Below, one piece after another: positions 25,489 to 35,382 of a DNA stretch of 64,000 nt; positions within the stretch are counted from its first letter, which is position 1, and each line of letters opens with the position of its first letter. The position numbers were made by a program, and so were the translations under genes. The stretch covers positions 1-64,000 of the forward strand of contig CAKPNF010000006.1 in NCBI GenBank assembly GCA_934168305.1, in the 5' to 3' direction. Below the pieces are notes generated by a model. The model saw only the letters and a list, made by a program, of their open reading frames with translations, had not been told where the DNA came from and ran no database searches. The DNA comes from an uncultured Clostridia bacterium. Its GTDB lineage: Bacteria > Bacillota > Clostridia > TANB77 > CAG-508.

Positions 25489-26514
25489 CTATATATAAAA
25501 TTCTTTATACCATTCAGCAAATTTTCTTAATCCTTCTCTTAATGGTGTATTTGGTTTAAATCCAAATTCTTTTTCTAATGGTGTTGTATCTGCATATGTT
25601 ACTGGTACATCACCAGGCTGCATTGCAACTAATTCTTTATGAGCTTCAAAGTCATAGTCTTTTGGTAGTACTTCTGCTCTTATTAATTCTTCTTGTAAAA
25701 TATTTACAAAGTCCAGTAAGTTTTCAGGATTGCTATTTCCAATATTATAAATTTTGTAAGGTGGTATTGGTAAACCATCTTCTCCATTTTTCTTTTCTGG
25801 AGCTTTGTTCATAACACGCCAAACTCCTTCAACTATATCATCTATATATGTAAAATCTCTTTTACAATTTCCATAATTAAATATCTTTATTGTTTCTCCA
25901 GCTAATAATTTATTTGTAAATCCAAAATATGCCATGTCTGGCCTTCCTGCTGGGCCATATACCGTAAAAAATCTTAAACCTGTTGATGGTATATTATATA
26001 ATTTTGAATAACTATGTGCTAATAATTCATTTGATTTTTTAGTTGCTGCATATAATGATACAGGGTTGTCCACTTTATCATCTGTTGAGTATGGGACTTT
26101 TTTATTTGAACCATATACTGATGAACTTGATGCATATACTAAGTGTTTAACTGGATTGTGTCTGCATGCTTCTAGTATATTATAGAAGCCTATTAAGTTT
26201 GATTCTATATATGCATCTGGATTTGTAATGCTGTATCTTACTCCTGCTTGTGCAGCTAAATTTATTACTATTTCTGGTTTGTATTCTTCAAATATTTTGT
26301 TTATTAGTTCTTTGTCTGCTAAGTTTCCTTTTATAAATTTGAAATTACTGTATTTTTCTAATTCTTTTAATCTGTATTCTTTTAATTTTACATCATAATA
26401 ATCATTCATGTTGTCTAATCCGACAATTTGAATATCTTTATTTTCTAATAATACTTTTTTTGCTAGATTTGAACCTATAAATCCTGCTACTCCAGTTATT
26501 AAATAAGTTTTCAT
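25489..26514 (-). CDS. UDP-glucuronate 4-epimerase-type enzyme
   Basis: An extended short-chain dehydrogenase of 341 aa. GVAGFIGSN (residues 8-16) binds NAD, SSSSVYG and YAATKKS contain the catalytic Ser/Tyr/Lys. The LDNMNDYYDVKLKEYRL segment after the first strand and RPDMAYFGFTNKLLAG are typical of UDP-glucuronate 4-epimerases (CapI/LpsL type). With ugd it makes UDP-galacturonate from UDP-glucose. It starts 2 nt after the flippase gene ends on the transcript. Confidence 0.92.
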   Translation of the reverse strand: MKTYLITGVAGFIGSNLAKKVLLENKDIQIVGLDNMNDYYDVKLKEYRLKELEKYSNFKFIKGNLADKELINKIFEEYKPEIVINLAAQAGVRYSITNPDAYIESNLIGFYNILEACRHNPVKHLVYASSSSVYGSNKKVPYSTDDKVDNPVSLYAATKKSNELLAHSYSKLYNIPSTGLRFFTVYGPAGRPDMAYFGFTNKLLAGETIKIFNYGNCKRDFTYIDDIVEGVWRVMNKAPEKKNGEDGLPIPPYKIYNIGNSNPENLLDFVNILQEELIRAEVLPKDYDFEAHKELVAMQPGDVPVTYADTTPLEKEFGFKPNTPLREGLRKFAEWYKEFYI

Positions 26515-26515
26515 T

Positions 26516-27943
26516 TTAGTTTGCTCCTTTTAATTTTTTTAAATATTTACTTAATCCCAATATATTATATATATATTTAAAATTTAATAGAACATATACT
26601 ATTACACCAATTAAAACTTGTACAACAATTCTTAATAGATCATTATTTTTTATTTGTTTTCCTAATGGCATAATAATTATAAACATTATAATAGCTTTAA
26701 TAAAAAATCCTAAAGAATTTAGCATGTACTCTTTTAATGGTAATTCTTTTCTTACAACCCAAGATTGATAGCACATTACTATAAATTCTGCTGCTATTGT
26801 TCCTATACAAGCACCTATAGAAGTATATTTAGGTATAAAAATATAATTCATTATAAAATTAACTATTGCTCCTAAAAAAGCTGAAATTACATATTCTTTA
26901 TCTTTCTCTTTTGGAATTAGATACTGTGTTCTAATTACATTTCCCCATGATAAAAATATTATAGTTATAGATAATAGCTGTATAAGTAATCCACATTTTT
27001 CAAATTCATTTCCAAAAAATATTAAAGAAAAGTCTTTACTCACAGCACATATTCCAAAAACCATTGGAAAAGCCAGAAACAAAATAAATGGCATTGTTTT
27101 TCCTATTATTTTTTTTACTTCTTCTTCTTTATTATTTGACAACATATTTGAAACCCTTGGTAACATTACAGTTCCTAGTGCTGTTATTATTGCTATTGGC
27201 ACTTGAGTAATCTTTTCAGCATTTTCATAATATCCAACTTCTGTTACTGTTGATAATATTCCTAGCATAATTTTGTCCATTATTTTGTATATACTAACAG
27301 CTATAACTGGTAAAAACATTACTAAGTTTGGTTTAAAATGTTTAAATATATCTCTCCTACCAACTTTAACAAATCTTACATATTTATGTAAGAAAGAAAA
27401 TAATATTATATTACTAAATAATGTACTACCTGCTAAAATTGCAGTATATTTCCATACATCATCAGGTGTTTTTACAAATATAAATATGAATATTAACGAT
27501 AATATTTTTATAATTGTATTTCTTGTAATTGTTAATTTAAACTTTTCTATACCAAAAAAAAACCAGTTTATATCAAACATTGATGATATTACATACATTA
27601 TTTGTATGAACGCAATTAACTTATATTGATTATTAAATATAACTACATATAAAAGATAGCAAATTATCATAATAATTGATATTATTAATTGAAGTGCATA
27701 TATACTACAAAATTCTTTTGATAATTTTTCTTTATCATCTCTTACTTTTGCTATAGTTCTATTTCCATAATTATTTAATCCTAGCATTGCTATTATCATA
27801 AAATAATATGCTATCGAATATGTATATGAATAAATTCCTACTCCATCTGCACCTAAAATCCTCGAAACATATGGAACAGTTACTAATGGTAATATTAATA
27901 CTAATATTTGATATATAATATTATATATAAAATTTTTTTTCAT
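26516..27943 (-). CDS. wzx: polysaccharide flippase Wzx
   Basis: Flips lipid-linked repeat units across the membrane. About 12-14 hydrophobic helices, with the RfbX/Wzx-type N-terminus YNIIYQILVLILPLVTVPYV and SRILGADGVGIYSYTYSIA. The ATG at 27943 (MKKNFIYN, 475 aa) follows AAGGATTGAAT and lies 2 nt after the upstream stop codon; an earlier in-frame ATG would overlap that gene and add a hydrophilic segment. Its companion polymerase is at 30680. Confidence 0.93.
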   Translation of the reverse strand: MKKNFIYNIIYQILVLILPLVTVPYVSRILGADGVGIYSYTYSIAYYFMIIAMLGLNNYGNRTIAKVRDDKEKLSKEFCSIYALQLIISIIMIICYLLYVVIFNNQYKLIAFIQIMYVISSMFDINWFFFGIEKFKLTITRNTIIKILSLIFIFIFVKTPDDVWKYTAILAGSTLFSNIILFSFLHKYVRFVKVGRRDIFKHFKPNLVMFLPVIAVSIYKIMDKIMLGILSTVTEVGYYENAEKITQVPIAIITALGTVMLPRVSNMLSNNKEEEVKKIIGKTMPFILFLAFPMVFGICAVSKDFSLIFFGNEFEKCGLLIQLLSITIIFLSWGNVIRTQYLIPKEKDKEYVISAFLGAIVNFIMNYIFIPKYTSIGACIGTIAAEFIVMCYQSWVVRKELPLKEYMLNSLGFFIKAIIMFIIIMPLGKQIKNNDLLRIVVQVLIGVIVYVLLNFKYIYNILGLSKYLKKLKGAN

Positions 27944-27945
27944 AT

Positions 27946-29673
27946 TCAATCCTTCTTTACTATTCTTGCTGGAACTCCCACGGCCACACAATTATCCGGC
28001 ACATCTTTTATTACAACAGCATTTGCGCCTACAACCGCATTATCTCCTATCTTTACATTTCCTATAATCTTAGCTCCTGCATAAATTGTTACATTATCTC
28101 CTATAATCGGAAACTTATCTTTTTCTTTTCCTACAGTCACTTGCTGATAAATTGTACAATTATTTCCAATTTTAGTTCCACTTCCTATTGTAATTCCATC
28201 TAAATGCATAAAATGTATGTTTTCTCCAATTTTACACTCTGGACTTATCCACATAGAATACTTAGATTGTAATTTATTAAAATATATCGTTTTCTTTATT
28301 TTTGAATGAGTATTAAGCATTTTATTAACTAACAAGTGTGCTTTAAGTTTATTATCAAATATTTTATTAAATGCTAATTTTATTATATTAACATCTATTT
28401 TATTATAAAGATTCATATAAATCTTTTTTGTTTCAGACATTTTTGGATACATATTTAATTTTTTTTGCAATAAATCAATCCTAATTATATTTTCACATCT
28501 ATACTTATTTGATAAACTATCAAAAGTTAAAATACCATTAGAATACCTAGGGTGTAAATCACATCTGTACATATCATTTTTTCTTGGATTATGATATATT
28601 TGCACAAGTTCTGACTTAATCCTATTTGAATTACATAAATAAATATGTTGCATTCCATTATGATCTGGATATGTATCTGTTATGAATTCGTTATCATTTA
28701 TATAACTTGGATGTCCATCTACAGTTAAAAATCCTAAAGTTTTGTAATTATTCTTATTTAAATCATATAATCTATATTGATTTTTTCCTTTTTCCATAAC
28801 AGTTAATAGAATTTCATTTGACGATTTAAATGTATAATGTGAAGCCCTTTCAAAGTCGTCTATCACATTTAATATTTTTCCACTATAATCAATTATAAAT
28901 ACCCTATTTCTTAATTCTTTATTTTTATTAATCCACAAGTGAAAAAACATTAATTTATCATCAAATGGTGAAGAAAAAATGTGGTTAATATAATGTAATT
29001 TACTTTCAAGTTGTTCCCCAGGTTTATATTTTATTATTTCATTCATAGAAAGTATTACATTACTTTTATTATTCTCAAGTTCTCCCTTAAAAATACCATT
29101 TTTTAGCATTATCTCATTGTTCATCTTATTGATTTTTTCATTTATATATCCATATCCCGGTCTAAAATAATCCAATATTGAAAAATTTGTATAAAAAGCT
29201 TTTTTATTATCTCTAGAAAGTTCATAAATTGGAAAGTTAAATTTTTTTTCTTCACTTCCATTTAAATTTACTATCCTTGATATAAATCCAATATTTTTAT
29301 CATAATCATTGAATATTATTCTATTATCGTCATACCATCTAATTCTTGATCCCATTTGATAATTCCATGTATTGGTAGAAGTAATATATATTTTTTCATT
29401 GTTTTTTAAATCATAAAAATAAATTTTTCCATTCTTTTTTAAATCGTTATCTGTTTCTAAAAATAATATCTTATCATTTCTTTCTGCTGAATAATCATAA
29501 TATCCAAAAAAAATATTTTTCTTTTTTTCAAATAATTCCAAATAATTATCATTGTTTGTGCAAATCCATATTTTATTATGCATTCTATTAGTAAATCTGA
29601 ATATCATTACTAATATTGTTCTATAATTATTATAACCTATTAACTTTATAATCATATTTTTTATTGATTTCAT
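27946..29673 (-). CDS. beta-propeller-like / hexapeptide acetyltransferase fusion
   Basis: A 575-aa two-part protein. The last 100 residues are a serine-acetyltransferase-type left-handed beta helix (GENIHFMHLDGITIGSGTKI, VTVGKEKDKFPIIGDNV, GANAVVIKDVPDNCVAVGVP). The first 400 residues contain repeated aromatic Tyr/Asp blocks (FFGYYDYSAERNDKILFLE, YDDNRIIFNDYDKN, FNIVDG-like blade ends), suggesting a beta propeller of the sort found beside capsule glycosyltransferases. It probably acetylates a sugar residue of the repeat unit. Fusion of the two parts in one open frame is clear; the propeller reading is inference. Confidence 0.75.
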   Translation of the reverse strand: MKSIKNMIIKLIGYNNYRTILVMIFRFTNRMHNKIWICTNNDNYLELFEKKKNIFFGYYDYSAERNDKILFLETDNDLKKNGKIYFYDLKNNEKIYITSTNTWNYQMGSRIRWYDDNRIIFNDYDKNIGFISRIVNLNGSEEKKFNFPIYELSRDNKKAFYTNFSILDYFRPGYGYINEKINKMNNEIMLKNGIFKGELENNKSNVILSMNEIIKYKPGEQLESKLHYINHIFSSPFDDKLMFFHLWINKNKELRNRVFIIDYSGKILNVIDDFERASHYTFKSSNEILLTVMEKGKNQYRLYDLNKNNYKTLGFLTVDGHPSYINDNEFITDTYPDHNGMQHIYLCNSNRIKSELVQIYHNPRKNDMYRCDLHPRYSNGILTFDSLSNKYRCENIIRIDLLQKKLNMYPKMSETKKIYMNLYNKIDVNIIKLAFNKIFDNKLKAHLLVNKMLNTHSKIKKTIYFNKLQSKYSMWISPECKIGENIHFMHLDGITIGSGTKIGNNCTIYQQVTVGKEKDKFPIIGDNVTIYAGAKIIGNVKIGDNAVVGANAVVIKDVPDNCVAVGVPARIVKKD

Positions 29674-29709
29674 ATAAACTCCTAACTAAACTATAAAATA
29701 CTCTTATAA

Positions 29710-30702
29710 TTAATTGTACTTTAAAAATTTTATTTTAATCATAATTTTATTTGCTATTATTTCTAACAAATCAAATTTAAATATCGTTTTTAATACTTCA
29801 AGAATTTTCATTTTTCTATAGCAAAGTATTATATATCTATAATACAGAATATCTTTTAAAGTCTTATCATCATATATTTTTTTTTCTTTATTTATACAAA
29901 TGACATTTTTTATAAAGTTTTCTATTAATTCAAAATCGTTTAAAGGTTCTGTTTTATTGCTTAAATAAAATAAAAATTTAACATTTTCTTCTGGATTTTC
30001 AATACCTAATTCTTCCAAGTTTCTTAAATAAATTCTTCTACATAATTCATTTTGCTCGATTATCTTATCTTGGGATATCTGTTTTTTATGAATTCTGTAA
30101 TTTATGCCTATTTGGGGTATTATATAAATATCAGAAAATTTACATATTCTTGCCCATAACTCATAATCTTGAGAATATCTATAAGTTTCATCATAACTAA
30201 TTTTATATTTTTCAATAAATGATTTTCTTATCATTACACATGGATGAACAACTCTATTGTAAATAAATAATTCAGCTTTTTTTTGATAAGGTTTAATAAA
30301 TATATCATCCATTATTCCATTTTTATCACCTATAAATTTAGCATACATCGAACAAACATCTATATCTTTATTAACATTTAAAAACTCGCATTGTATTTCC
30401 AATCTATTTAAAATTGAAATATCATCGCTATCCATACGAGCTATATATTCTCCACTGGCACATTTCAATGCCTCGTTTAGTGATTTTGTAAGTCCTACTG
30501 ATTTTTCATGTACAATTAATTTTATTCTTGAATCGTTGTATTTTTTCAAAATTTTCAAATCATTTGTACTTCCATCACACACGATTATAAATTCAATATT
30601 TTTATATGTCTGGTGTAAAATACTTTCAACTGCTTGCTCTAACATTTTTTTCTCTGTATCTTTCGTAGACATTATAATACTAATTAATTGTTTCTCTAGC
30701 AT
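29710..30702 (-). CDS. family 2 glycosyltransferase
   Basis: A 330-aa GT-A fold enzyme. SIIMSTKDTEKKMLEQAVES starts the domain, ILHQTYKNIEFIIVCDGSTN binds the nucleotide sugar, and YIARMDSDDI is the DxD motif. The C-terminal part is helical. The donor sugar cannot be predicted. It overlaps the end of the polymerase gene by 23 nt. Confidence 0.92.
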   Translation of the reverse strand: MLEKQLISIIMSTKDTEKKMLEQAVESILHQTYKNIEFIIVCDGSTNDLKILKKYNDSRIKLIVHEKSVGLTKSLNEALKCASGEYIARMDSDDISILNRLEIQCEFLNVNKDIDVCSMYAKFIGDKNGIMDDIFIKPYQKKAELFIYNRVVHPCVMIRKSFIEKYKISYDETYRYSQDYELWARICKFSDIYIIPQIGINYRIHKKQISQDKIIEQNELCRRIYLRNLEELGIENPEENVKFLFYLSNKTEPLNDFELIENFIKNVICINKEKKIYDDKTLKDILYYRYIILCYRKMKILEVLKTIFKFDLLEIIANKIMIKIKFLKYN

Positions 30703-31972
30703 TTTTTCTTTTCAATCCTCCATTAAGTAATATTTTTATTAATAGATATATAATATTAAAAAATATAAATCCTCTAAACAGTAAAGATGGAGCATACATA
30801 TACCACCTTGGAACAGTAGATACAAAATAGATAGTAAAAATATATACATACATTTTGTGCTTTTGTGAATAAAATATTTTTTTAAAAATAATTCCAATAT
30901 AAACACTTATTAATATAACTCCTATCCATCCAAACCAAAAATAAAAATAACATGTTAAAAATCCACCGCCATAGTTAATTTGATAATCTCTTATTTTATC
31001 ACCAACTTGAATATATCCTGACCTTGCTCCATTTAAAGTATAATTCGTAAAATATATTATTCCATCTTTAATTCTTTCCTTTATAGTATATTTATTTGAT
31101 ACATCTATCATTGAAAGTCCTGAAAAATATGCAGATACAGATGTATCTAGTGCTAATCTTCTATCCTTTATGTTTTGTATGGTATATTCAAAATTCAAAA
31201 CTTTCATATCTTTTCCTGCATCTAATATATCCCCATACAGTCCTAAAAAAGTAAATATAAAAATTCCACCAATTATAAAAAGTATAATTGTTGATTTTCT
31301 TATTTTTTCAATATAATTTATACTAAAGTCCACTATCATAAATTGTAACACTGCAATTCTATCTCCATTTTTAAGTGAATAAATTGCAAATAGTAATAAT
31401 ATAATCTCACTAAAAATTCTATTTTTTTTGTCATTTTTGCATAAATACAGCAAAAAAATAAACAAAATAATAGAATACTCAAACAAAGTAGTATTAACTG
31501 TTATTTTTTTTATTAAATGATAAAATAAAATAATTATTAATAAAATTTGCAGTTCAAATATAACCCATTTTCTATACCTAAAAAAAATATTACCATCACA
31601 AAAAATTTCCACATTATTTTTTTTATTTCCTAATATTATATTTATTATTACCAAAAATAATATTTGAAAAAGTATTCCTGCTAACATTGTATTTTTTGAA
31701 CTTAATTGAGCATATAAACTTTTTAATAAATTCGATTCTTCTCCTATATATTTGCATACTACAAAACTATAATTGAAATATAATATCATAATCATTAATA
31801 AAAAAATTTTTTTATCTTTATATTTAAGAATCATATATATATTAATAATCATTAAATATATTCCTAAAAAATTAAAATTATATATTTTAAATCCAAATGC
31901 TAAAATAAAAGCCATTACAGTAATACCAATTATGCATTTATCTATCAACGCATTTATATTACTATTTTTCAT
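30680..31972 (-). CDS. wzy: polysaccharide polymerase Wzy
   Basis: A 430-aa, very hydrophobic protein with about ten transmembrane helices and a large external loop around residues 240-330 (containing RRLALDTSVSAYFSGLSMI and GGGFLTCYFYF), as in O-antigen/capsule polymerases. Sequence conservation in this family is low, so the call depends on topology and on its place between glycosyltransferases and the flippase. It overlaps both neighbours. Confidence 0.8.
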   Translation of the reverse strand: MKNSNINALIDKCIIGITVMAFILAFGFKIYNFNFLGIYLMIINIYMILKYKDKKIFLLMIMILYFNYSFVVCKYIGEESNLLKSLYAQLSSKNTMLAGILFQILFLVIINIILGNKKNNVEIFCDGNIFFRYRKWVIFELQILLIIILFYHLIKKITVNTTLFEYSIILFIFLLYLCKNDKKNRIFSEIILLLFAIYSLKNGDRIAVLQFMIVDFSINYIEKIRKSTIILFIIGGIFIFTFLGLYGDILDAGKDMKVLNFEYTIQNIKDRRLALDTSVSAYFSGLSMIDVSNKYTIKERIKDGIIYFTNYTLNGARSGYIQVGDKIRDYQINYGGGFLTCYFYFWFGWIGVILISVYIGIIFKKIFYSQKHKMYVYIFTIYFVSTVPRWYMYAPSLLFRGFIFFNIIYLLIKILLNGGLKRKNARETIN

Positions 31973-33164
31973 TTATTCCCTCCTTAAAACACTTCATTAT
32001 TTCATCAATATAATTTTCTTTTAACCTATCTCTTACATATAACCTACTTTTTTTGCTGTATAAATCAATATCTTTTTCAACTATTATAATCTTATTTTTC
32101 AAGTCATCAATGTCTAATTTAAAAATCAAATTATTATCTATAGCATAATCAATAGCCGCCGAAACATTTGAACATATACATATTACTCCAAATTGCATTG
32201 CTTCCAATGGAGTAAGTGGTGCTCCTTCATACCACCTACTTGGAAAAATCAAAGCTCGTGCACCTTTCATATACTGCTTAACCTCATCTTTATTTTTCCA
32301 TCCAGTAAATTCAATGTTAGGATATTGTTTTTCTAACTTTTCTCTTTCATCACCATCGCCAACAGCAATTCCTTTATACCCTAACTCTGTTATTGCTTGG
32401 CAAAATAAATCCACACCCTTTTCTTTAGAAATTCTGCCAACATATAAATAATATTCATTTTTACTAGGATCAACCTTTTCAGCATTTTCGTCTATATCTA
32501 TTGGATTATAAATTCTTGTTATTCTAGTATTTTTTCCTAAAGTTGGCTTTAATATTTTTTCACTAAATTCAGATATTGTAATTACATTTTCTAATTTATC
32601 ATTAAGTTTTACAATTTTATTTTGTACAAATTGTCTCATAACTCTATATAATTTAAATCCATAGTTTCTAGAATCGCAATTACATTTTATACATTTCCAA
32701 GATAATGGATTTAAATGACATATTTCATTTTGTTTATAATTAAAATATCCCCCATTTGGACAAGCTGTAAAATAATCATGCAATGTTAACACTACCTTGA
32801 ATTTCATTTTAAAAGCAATATCAAAAACACTGCTAGATAATGCTTTTGTCCAACCGTGAACATGTATTATTGTAGAGTCTTTATCTAATGTATTTAATAA
32901 TTTTTTAAATTCTTTTTTAGCTTTTAAATTATATACTCCATTCAAAGCACCTTTTATTTTATTTTTTTCTTTTAAAGCTTCATTTTGATTTGTTGAAATA
33001 TATTTTACACCATCTATTTTTTCATTCTCTTTATTAACGGCTGAAAAAAATATAACTTTCATATTTTCTTCTTTTAAAATTCTAGCTGTATCTATTGCAA
33101 CTTTACTTGCTCCACCCTGTGTATAATTAAAGTCATTTACAATAACAACTGTTTTTACATTCAT
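31962..33164 (-). CDS. family 4 glycosyltransferase
   Basis: A 400-aa GT-B retaining enzyme. The N-terminal domain begins VVIVNDFNYTQGGASKVAID with the usual glycine-rich acceptor loop; the C-terminal domain has YLYVGRISKEKGVDLF and the nucleotide-binding EGAPLTPLEAMQFGV (EX7E). A Cys-rich CIKCNCDSRN segment after the HLNPLSWKC motif resembles a metal-binding insertion found in some capsule GT4 enzymes. Sugar specificity unknown. Confidence 0.92.
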   Translation of the reverse strand: MNVKTVVIVNDFNYTQGGASKVAIDTARILKEENMKVIFFSAVNKENEKIDGVKYISTNQNEALKEKNKIKGALNGVYNLKAKKEFKKLLNTLDKDSTIIHVHGWTKALSSSVFDIAFKMKFKVVLTLHDYFTACPNGGYFNYKQNEICHLNPLSWKCIKCNCDSRNYGFKLYRVMRQFVQNKIVKLNDKLENVITISEFSEKILKPTLGKNTRITRIYNPIDIDENAEKVDPSKNEYYLYVGRISKEKGVDLFCQAITELGYKGIAVGDGDEREKLEKQYPNIEFTGWKNKDEVKQYMKGARALIFPSRWYEGAPLTPLEAMQFGVICICSNVSAAIDYAIDNNLIFKLDIDDLKNKIIIVEKDIDLYSKKSRLYVRDRLKENYIDEIMKCFKEGINEK

Positions 33165-33175
33165 TATTTTCCCCT

Positions 33176-34024
33176 TTATTTAGTAATTTTTCCAACTTTC
33201 ATTCCTATAAATCTAGCAGCCATATTAGGAATATATTTTACTAAAACGCCCCAATTTTTATCTTGTATAGCTCTCTTTAAAATATATTTTGCCATATTTC
33301 CACCTGCTTGATTTACTTTATATTTATTTAAATAATTATTTTCTTTAAAAAACTTTCCTGTATCTTTATATCTATCATAATATTGCTTTAATGTAAAGAC
33401 GTGTGAATGTACAACTTCTGAATCAGCACAATATTTTATTTTATATCCATTAGTTATCAATTTATATGCTATGTACATATCTTCACTTATTACTAAATTT
33501 TTATTATCATATCCATTTAATTTAACAAATGTTTCTCTTTTTATTGCAGATGAAGCATCTGAAAAGAAAAATGTTTTTAAACCTAACTTTTCAATATCAT
33601 CTTTAGAAACTACTTTTGAATTTTCTGGATAATTGCATTCTCTAGTATATTTTTCAATTGTATTATTATCGCATAATTGTCTGCTATAACAAGCATCCAC
33701 TTCTCCATTAACTATGTCTTTTGTTAAATTATATAGCCAATCATCTCTTACTATCTTTACATCTTGAGTAATAAACACAAGAATATCAGCCTTACTATCA
33801 AAAGCTTCCTTTTCTCTAGTAAGGCTATGTGAAAATTCCTCTTTTTTTATCTTTTTATAATCTATATTTAATTTTTTTAACTTTTCTTCTGAATTATCCT
33901 TACTTTCTGTCAAAACATACTTTATCTCATTGATTTGTACATTTTTTTGTTTTAATAGAGACTTATGAAGATTCTCTATATCTTTTTCTGCATTATATAG
34001 TGGGCAAATAACATCAATATTCAT
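33176..34024 (-). CDS. family 2 glycosyltransferase, rhamnosyltransferase-like
   Basis: A 282-aa GT-A enzyme beginning MNIDVICPLYNAEKDIENL. FSHSLTREKEAFDSKADILVFITQD replaces the usual DxD region in the way seen in rhamnosyltransferase-type GT2 enzymes, and ISEDMYIAYKLITNG is the conserved ED motif. It starts 4 nt after the priming transferase ends, so it probably adds the second sugar. Confidence 0.88.
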   Translation of the reverse strand: MNIDVICPLYNAEKDIENLHKSLLKQKNVQINEIKYVLTESKDNSEEKLKKLNIDYKKIKKEEFSHSLTREKEAFDSKADILVFITQDVKIVRDDWLYNLTKDIVNGEVDACYSRQLCDNNTIEKYTRECNYPENSKVVSKDDIEKLGLKTFFFSDASSAIKRETFVKLNGYDNKNLVISEDMYIAYKLITNGYKIKYCADSEVVHSHVFTLKQYYDRYKDTGKFFKENNYLNKYKVNQAGGNMAKYILKRAIQDKNWGVLVKYIPNMAARFIGMKVGKITK

Positions 34025-34028
34025 CAGT

Positions 34029-34751
34029 TTATATAGCTCCTTCTTTTTTCATAACATTTAGTACTGTCTTTACAAGTATCTTTAAATCATTTTTCAAACT
34101 TGTATTTTTATTATAATCATAATCCATTTTCAACCTATCATCAAAAGTAACATCACTTCTACCAGAAATTTGCCAAAAACCAGTAATGCCAGGTTTTGTT
34201 TTAATTATATATGTATAATATTCTCCCATATCTTCTTTTTCCCTTGGTAAATATGGTCTTGGTCCTACTAAACTCATATCACCTTTTAATACATTAATAA
34301 ATTGAGGAAATTCATCTAAACTAGTTTTCCTTAAAAATTTTCCAACTCTTGTTATTCTTGGATCATTTTTTAATTTTTTATATTCTTTATATTCTCTTCT
34401 TGCTTCTTCATTTTTTTCTAAATACTCTTTTAATATTTCATCTGCTCCGATTACCATTGATCTATACTTATACATTTTAAATACTTTTCCATTTTTTCCA
34501 ATTCTTAATTGATCATAAAAAATTGGTCCATCATCTTCTTTTAATATTTTCTTTGCTATGTATATGCAAATTGTAATTGGTATTAATAATATTGTACCAA
34601 TTAATCCAGCAATAATATCAACTATTCTTTTTATACTTTTTTCTATTACTAGTTTAAATTTTTTATTATCTATATTAGTATTCACTGGTGTTATTTTTTC
34701 TACAGTATCAACTTCAGCAAAACTGTATCTTTTCACTCCATTCATACTCAT
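34029..34751 (-). CDS. undecaprenyl-phosphate sugar phosphotransferase (priming enzyme)
   Basis: A bacterial sugar transferase of 240 aa that starts the repeat unit by loading a sugar-1-phosphate on undecaprenyl phosphate. One membrane hairpin (IVDIIAGLIGTILLIPITICIYI, split by GLIG) precedes the cytosolic core: PIFYDQLRIGKNGKVFKMYK, KTSLDEFPQFINVLKGDMSL, VGPRPYLPRE and KPGITGFWQISGR. It is the short PglC/WcaJ-C-type form. It is the first enzyme gene after VanZ in the capsule operon. Confidence 0.95.
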   Translation of the reverse strand: MSMNGVKRYSFAEVDTVEKITPVNTNIDNKKFKLVIEKSIKRIVDIIAGLIGTILLIPITICIYIAKKILKEDDGPIFYDQLRIGKNGKVFKMYKYRSMVIGADEILKEYLEKNEEARREYKEYKKLKNDPRITRVGKFLRKTSLDEFPQFINVLKGDMSLVGPRPYLPREKEDMGEYYTYIIKTKPGITGFWQISGRSDVTFDDRLKMDYDYNKNTSLKNDLKILVKTVLNVMKKEGAI

Positions 34752-34802
34752 TTCAATCCCCCTATTTTTATCACTATAATTAATTATACAATAATAAGTA
34801 TT

Positions 34803-35309
34803 CTATTTCAAGCTTTTTCTATAAAAAATGCCAAAATGTGTTGGTGTTATGTATACAATTTTATTAAAAATCAAAAATATGCATATTCCAAACATAACAC
34901 CACAAGAATCTATACAAACATCCTTTATAGACGCTGTCCTTCCACCCGAAAACATCTGATGAATTTCATCTGACATAGCATAAACAGCACCTGTAAATAA
35001 TGCACATATTATTTTATTTTTCATTTTCATATCAAAAGTATTAAAAAATCCAAATATATTTATCCCTGCTAAAGTATAAATCGTAAAATGTGCTAATTTT
35101 CTTATTACAAATTGAGAATTTTCTATCAATTCTTCTTTTTCACTTTCACTTAAATTTCTATCTATTCGCAATATTTCTATTATTTTTTTAGTAAATCCTC
35201 TACTAGTATCCCCTGATATATTACCATTTTGACTTGAAAATATAAATATTGTTGCAAATGTTGTTATTGTAAGAATCGCAAATATTATTCTTTGTATTTT
35301 TAAATTCAT
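34803..35309 (-). CDS. VanZ-family membrane protein
   Basis: A 168-aa protein with four hydrophobic helices. The family motifs SQNGNISGDTSRG, FVIRKLAHFTIYTLAG and YAMSDEIHQMFSGGRTASIKDV (read in pieces) are all present. VanZ-like proteins are linked to glycopeptide and surface-polymer resistance phenotypes of unclear mechanism. It lies between the LCP gene terminator and the priming transferase, so it may head the capsule transcript. Confidence 0.9.
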   Translation of the reverse strand: MNLKIQRIIFAILTITTFATIFIFSSQNGNISGDTSRGFTKKIIEILRIDRNLSESEKEELIENSQFVIRKLAHFTIYTLAGINIFGFFNTFDMKMKNKIICALFTGAVYAMSDEIHQMFSGGRTASIKDVCIDSCGVMFGICIFLIFNKIVYITPTHFGIFYRKSLK

Positions 35310-35336
35310 TTTTAATTTCTCCTAAATAAATATTAT

Positions 35337-35372
35337 AAAAGTTACTATAACCATCACATTATAGTAACTTTT
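35337..35372 (-). terminator. terminator of the LCP gene
   Basis: AAAAGTTACTATA pairs perfectly with TATAGTAACTTTT around a 10-nt loop, 11 nt beyond the stop codon, followed by TATAATATTTATTT on the minus strand. Confidence 0.8.
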
Positions 35373-35382
35373 ACAAATCATC

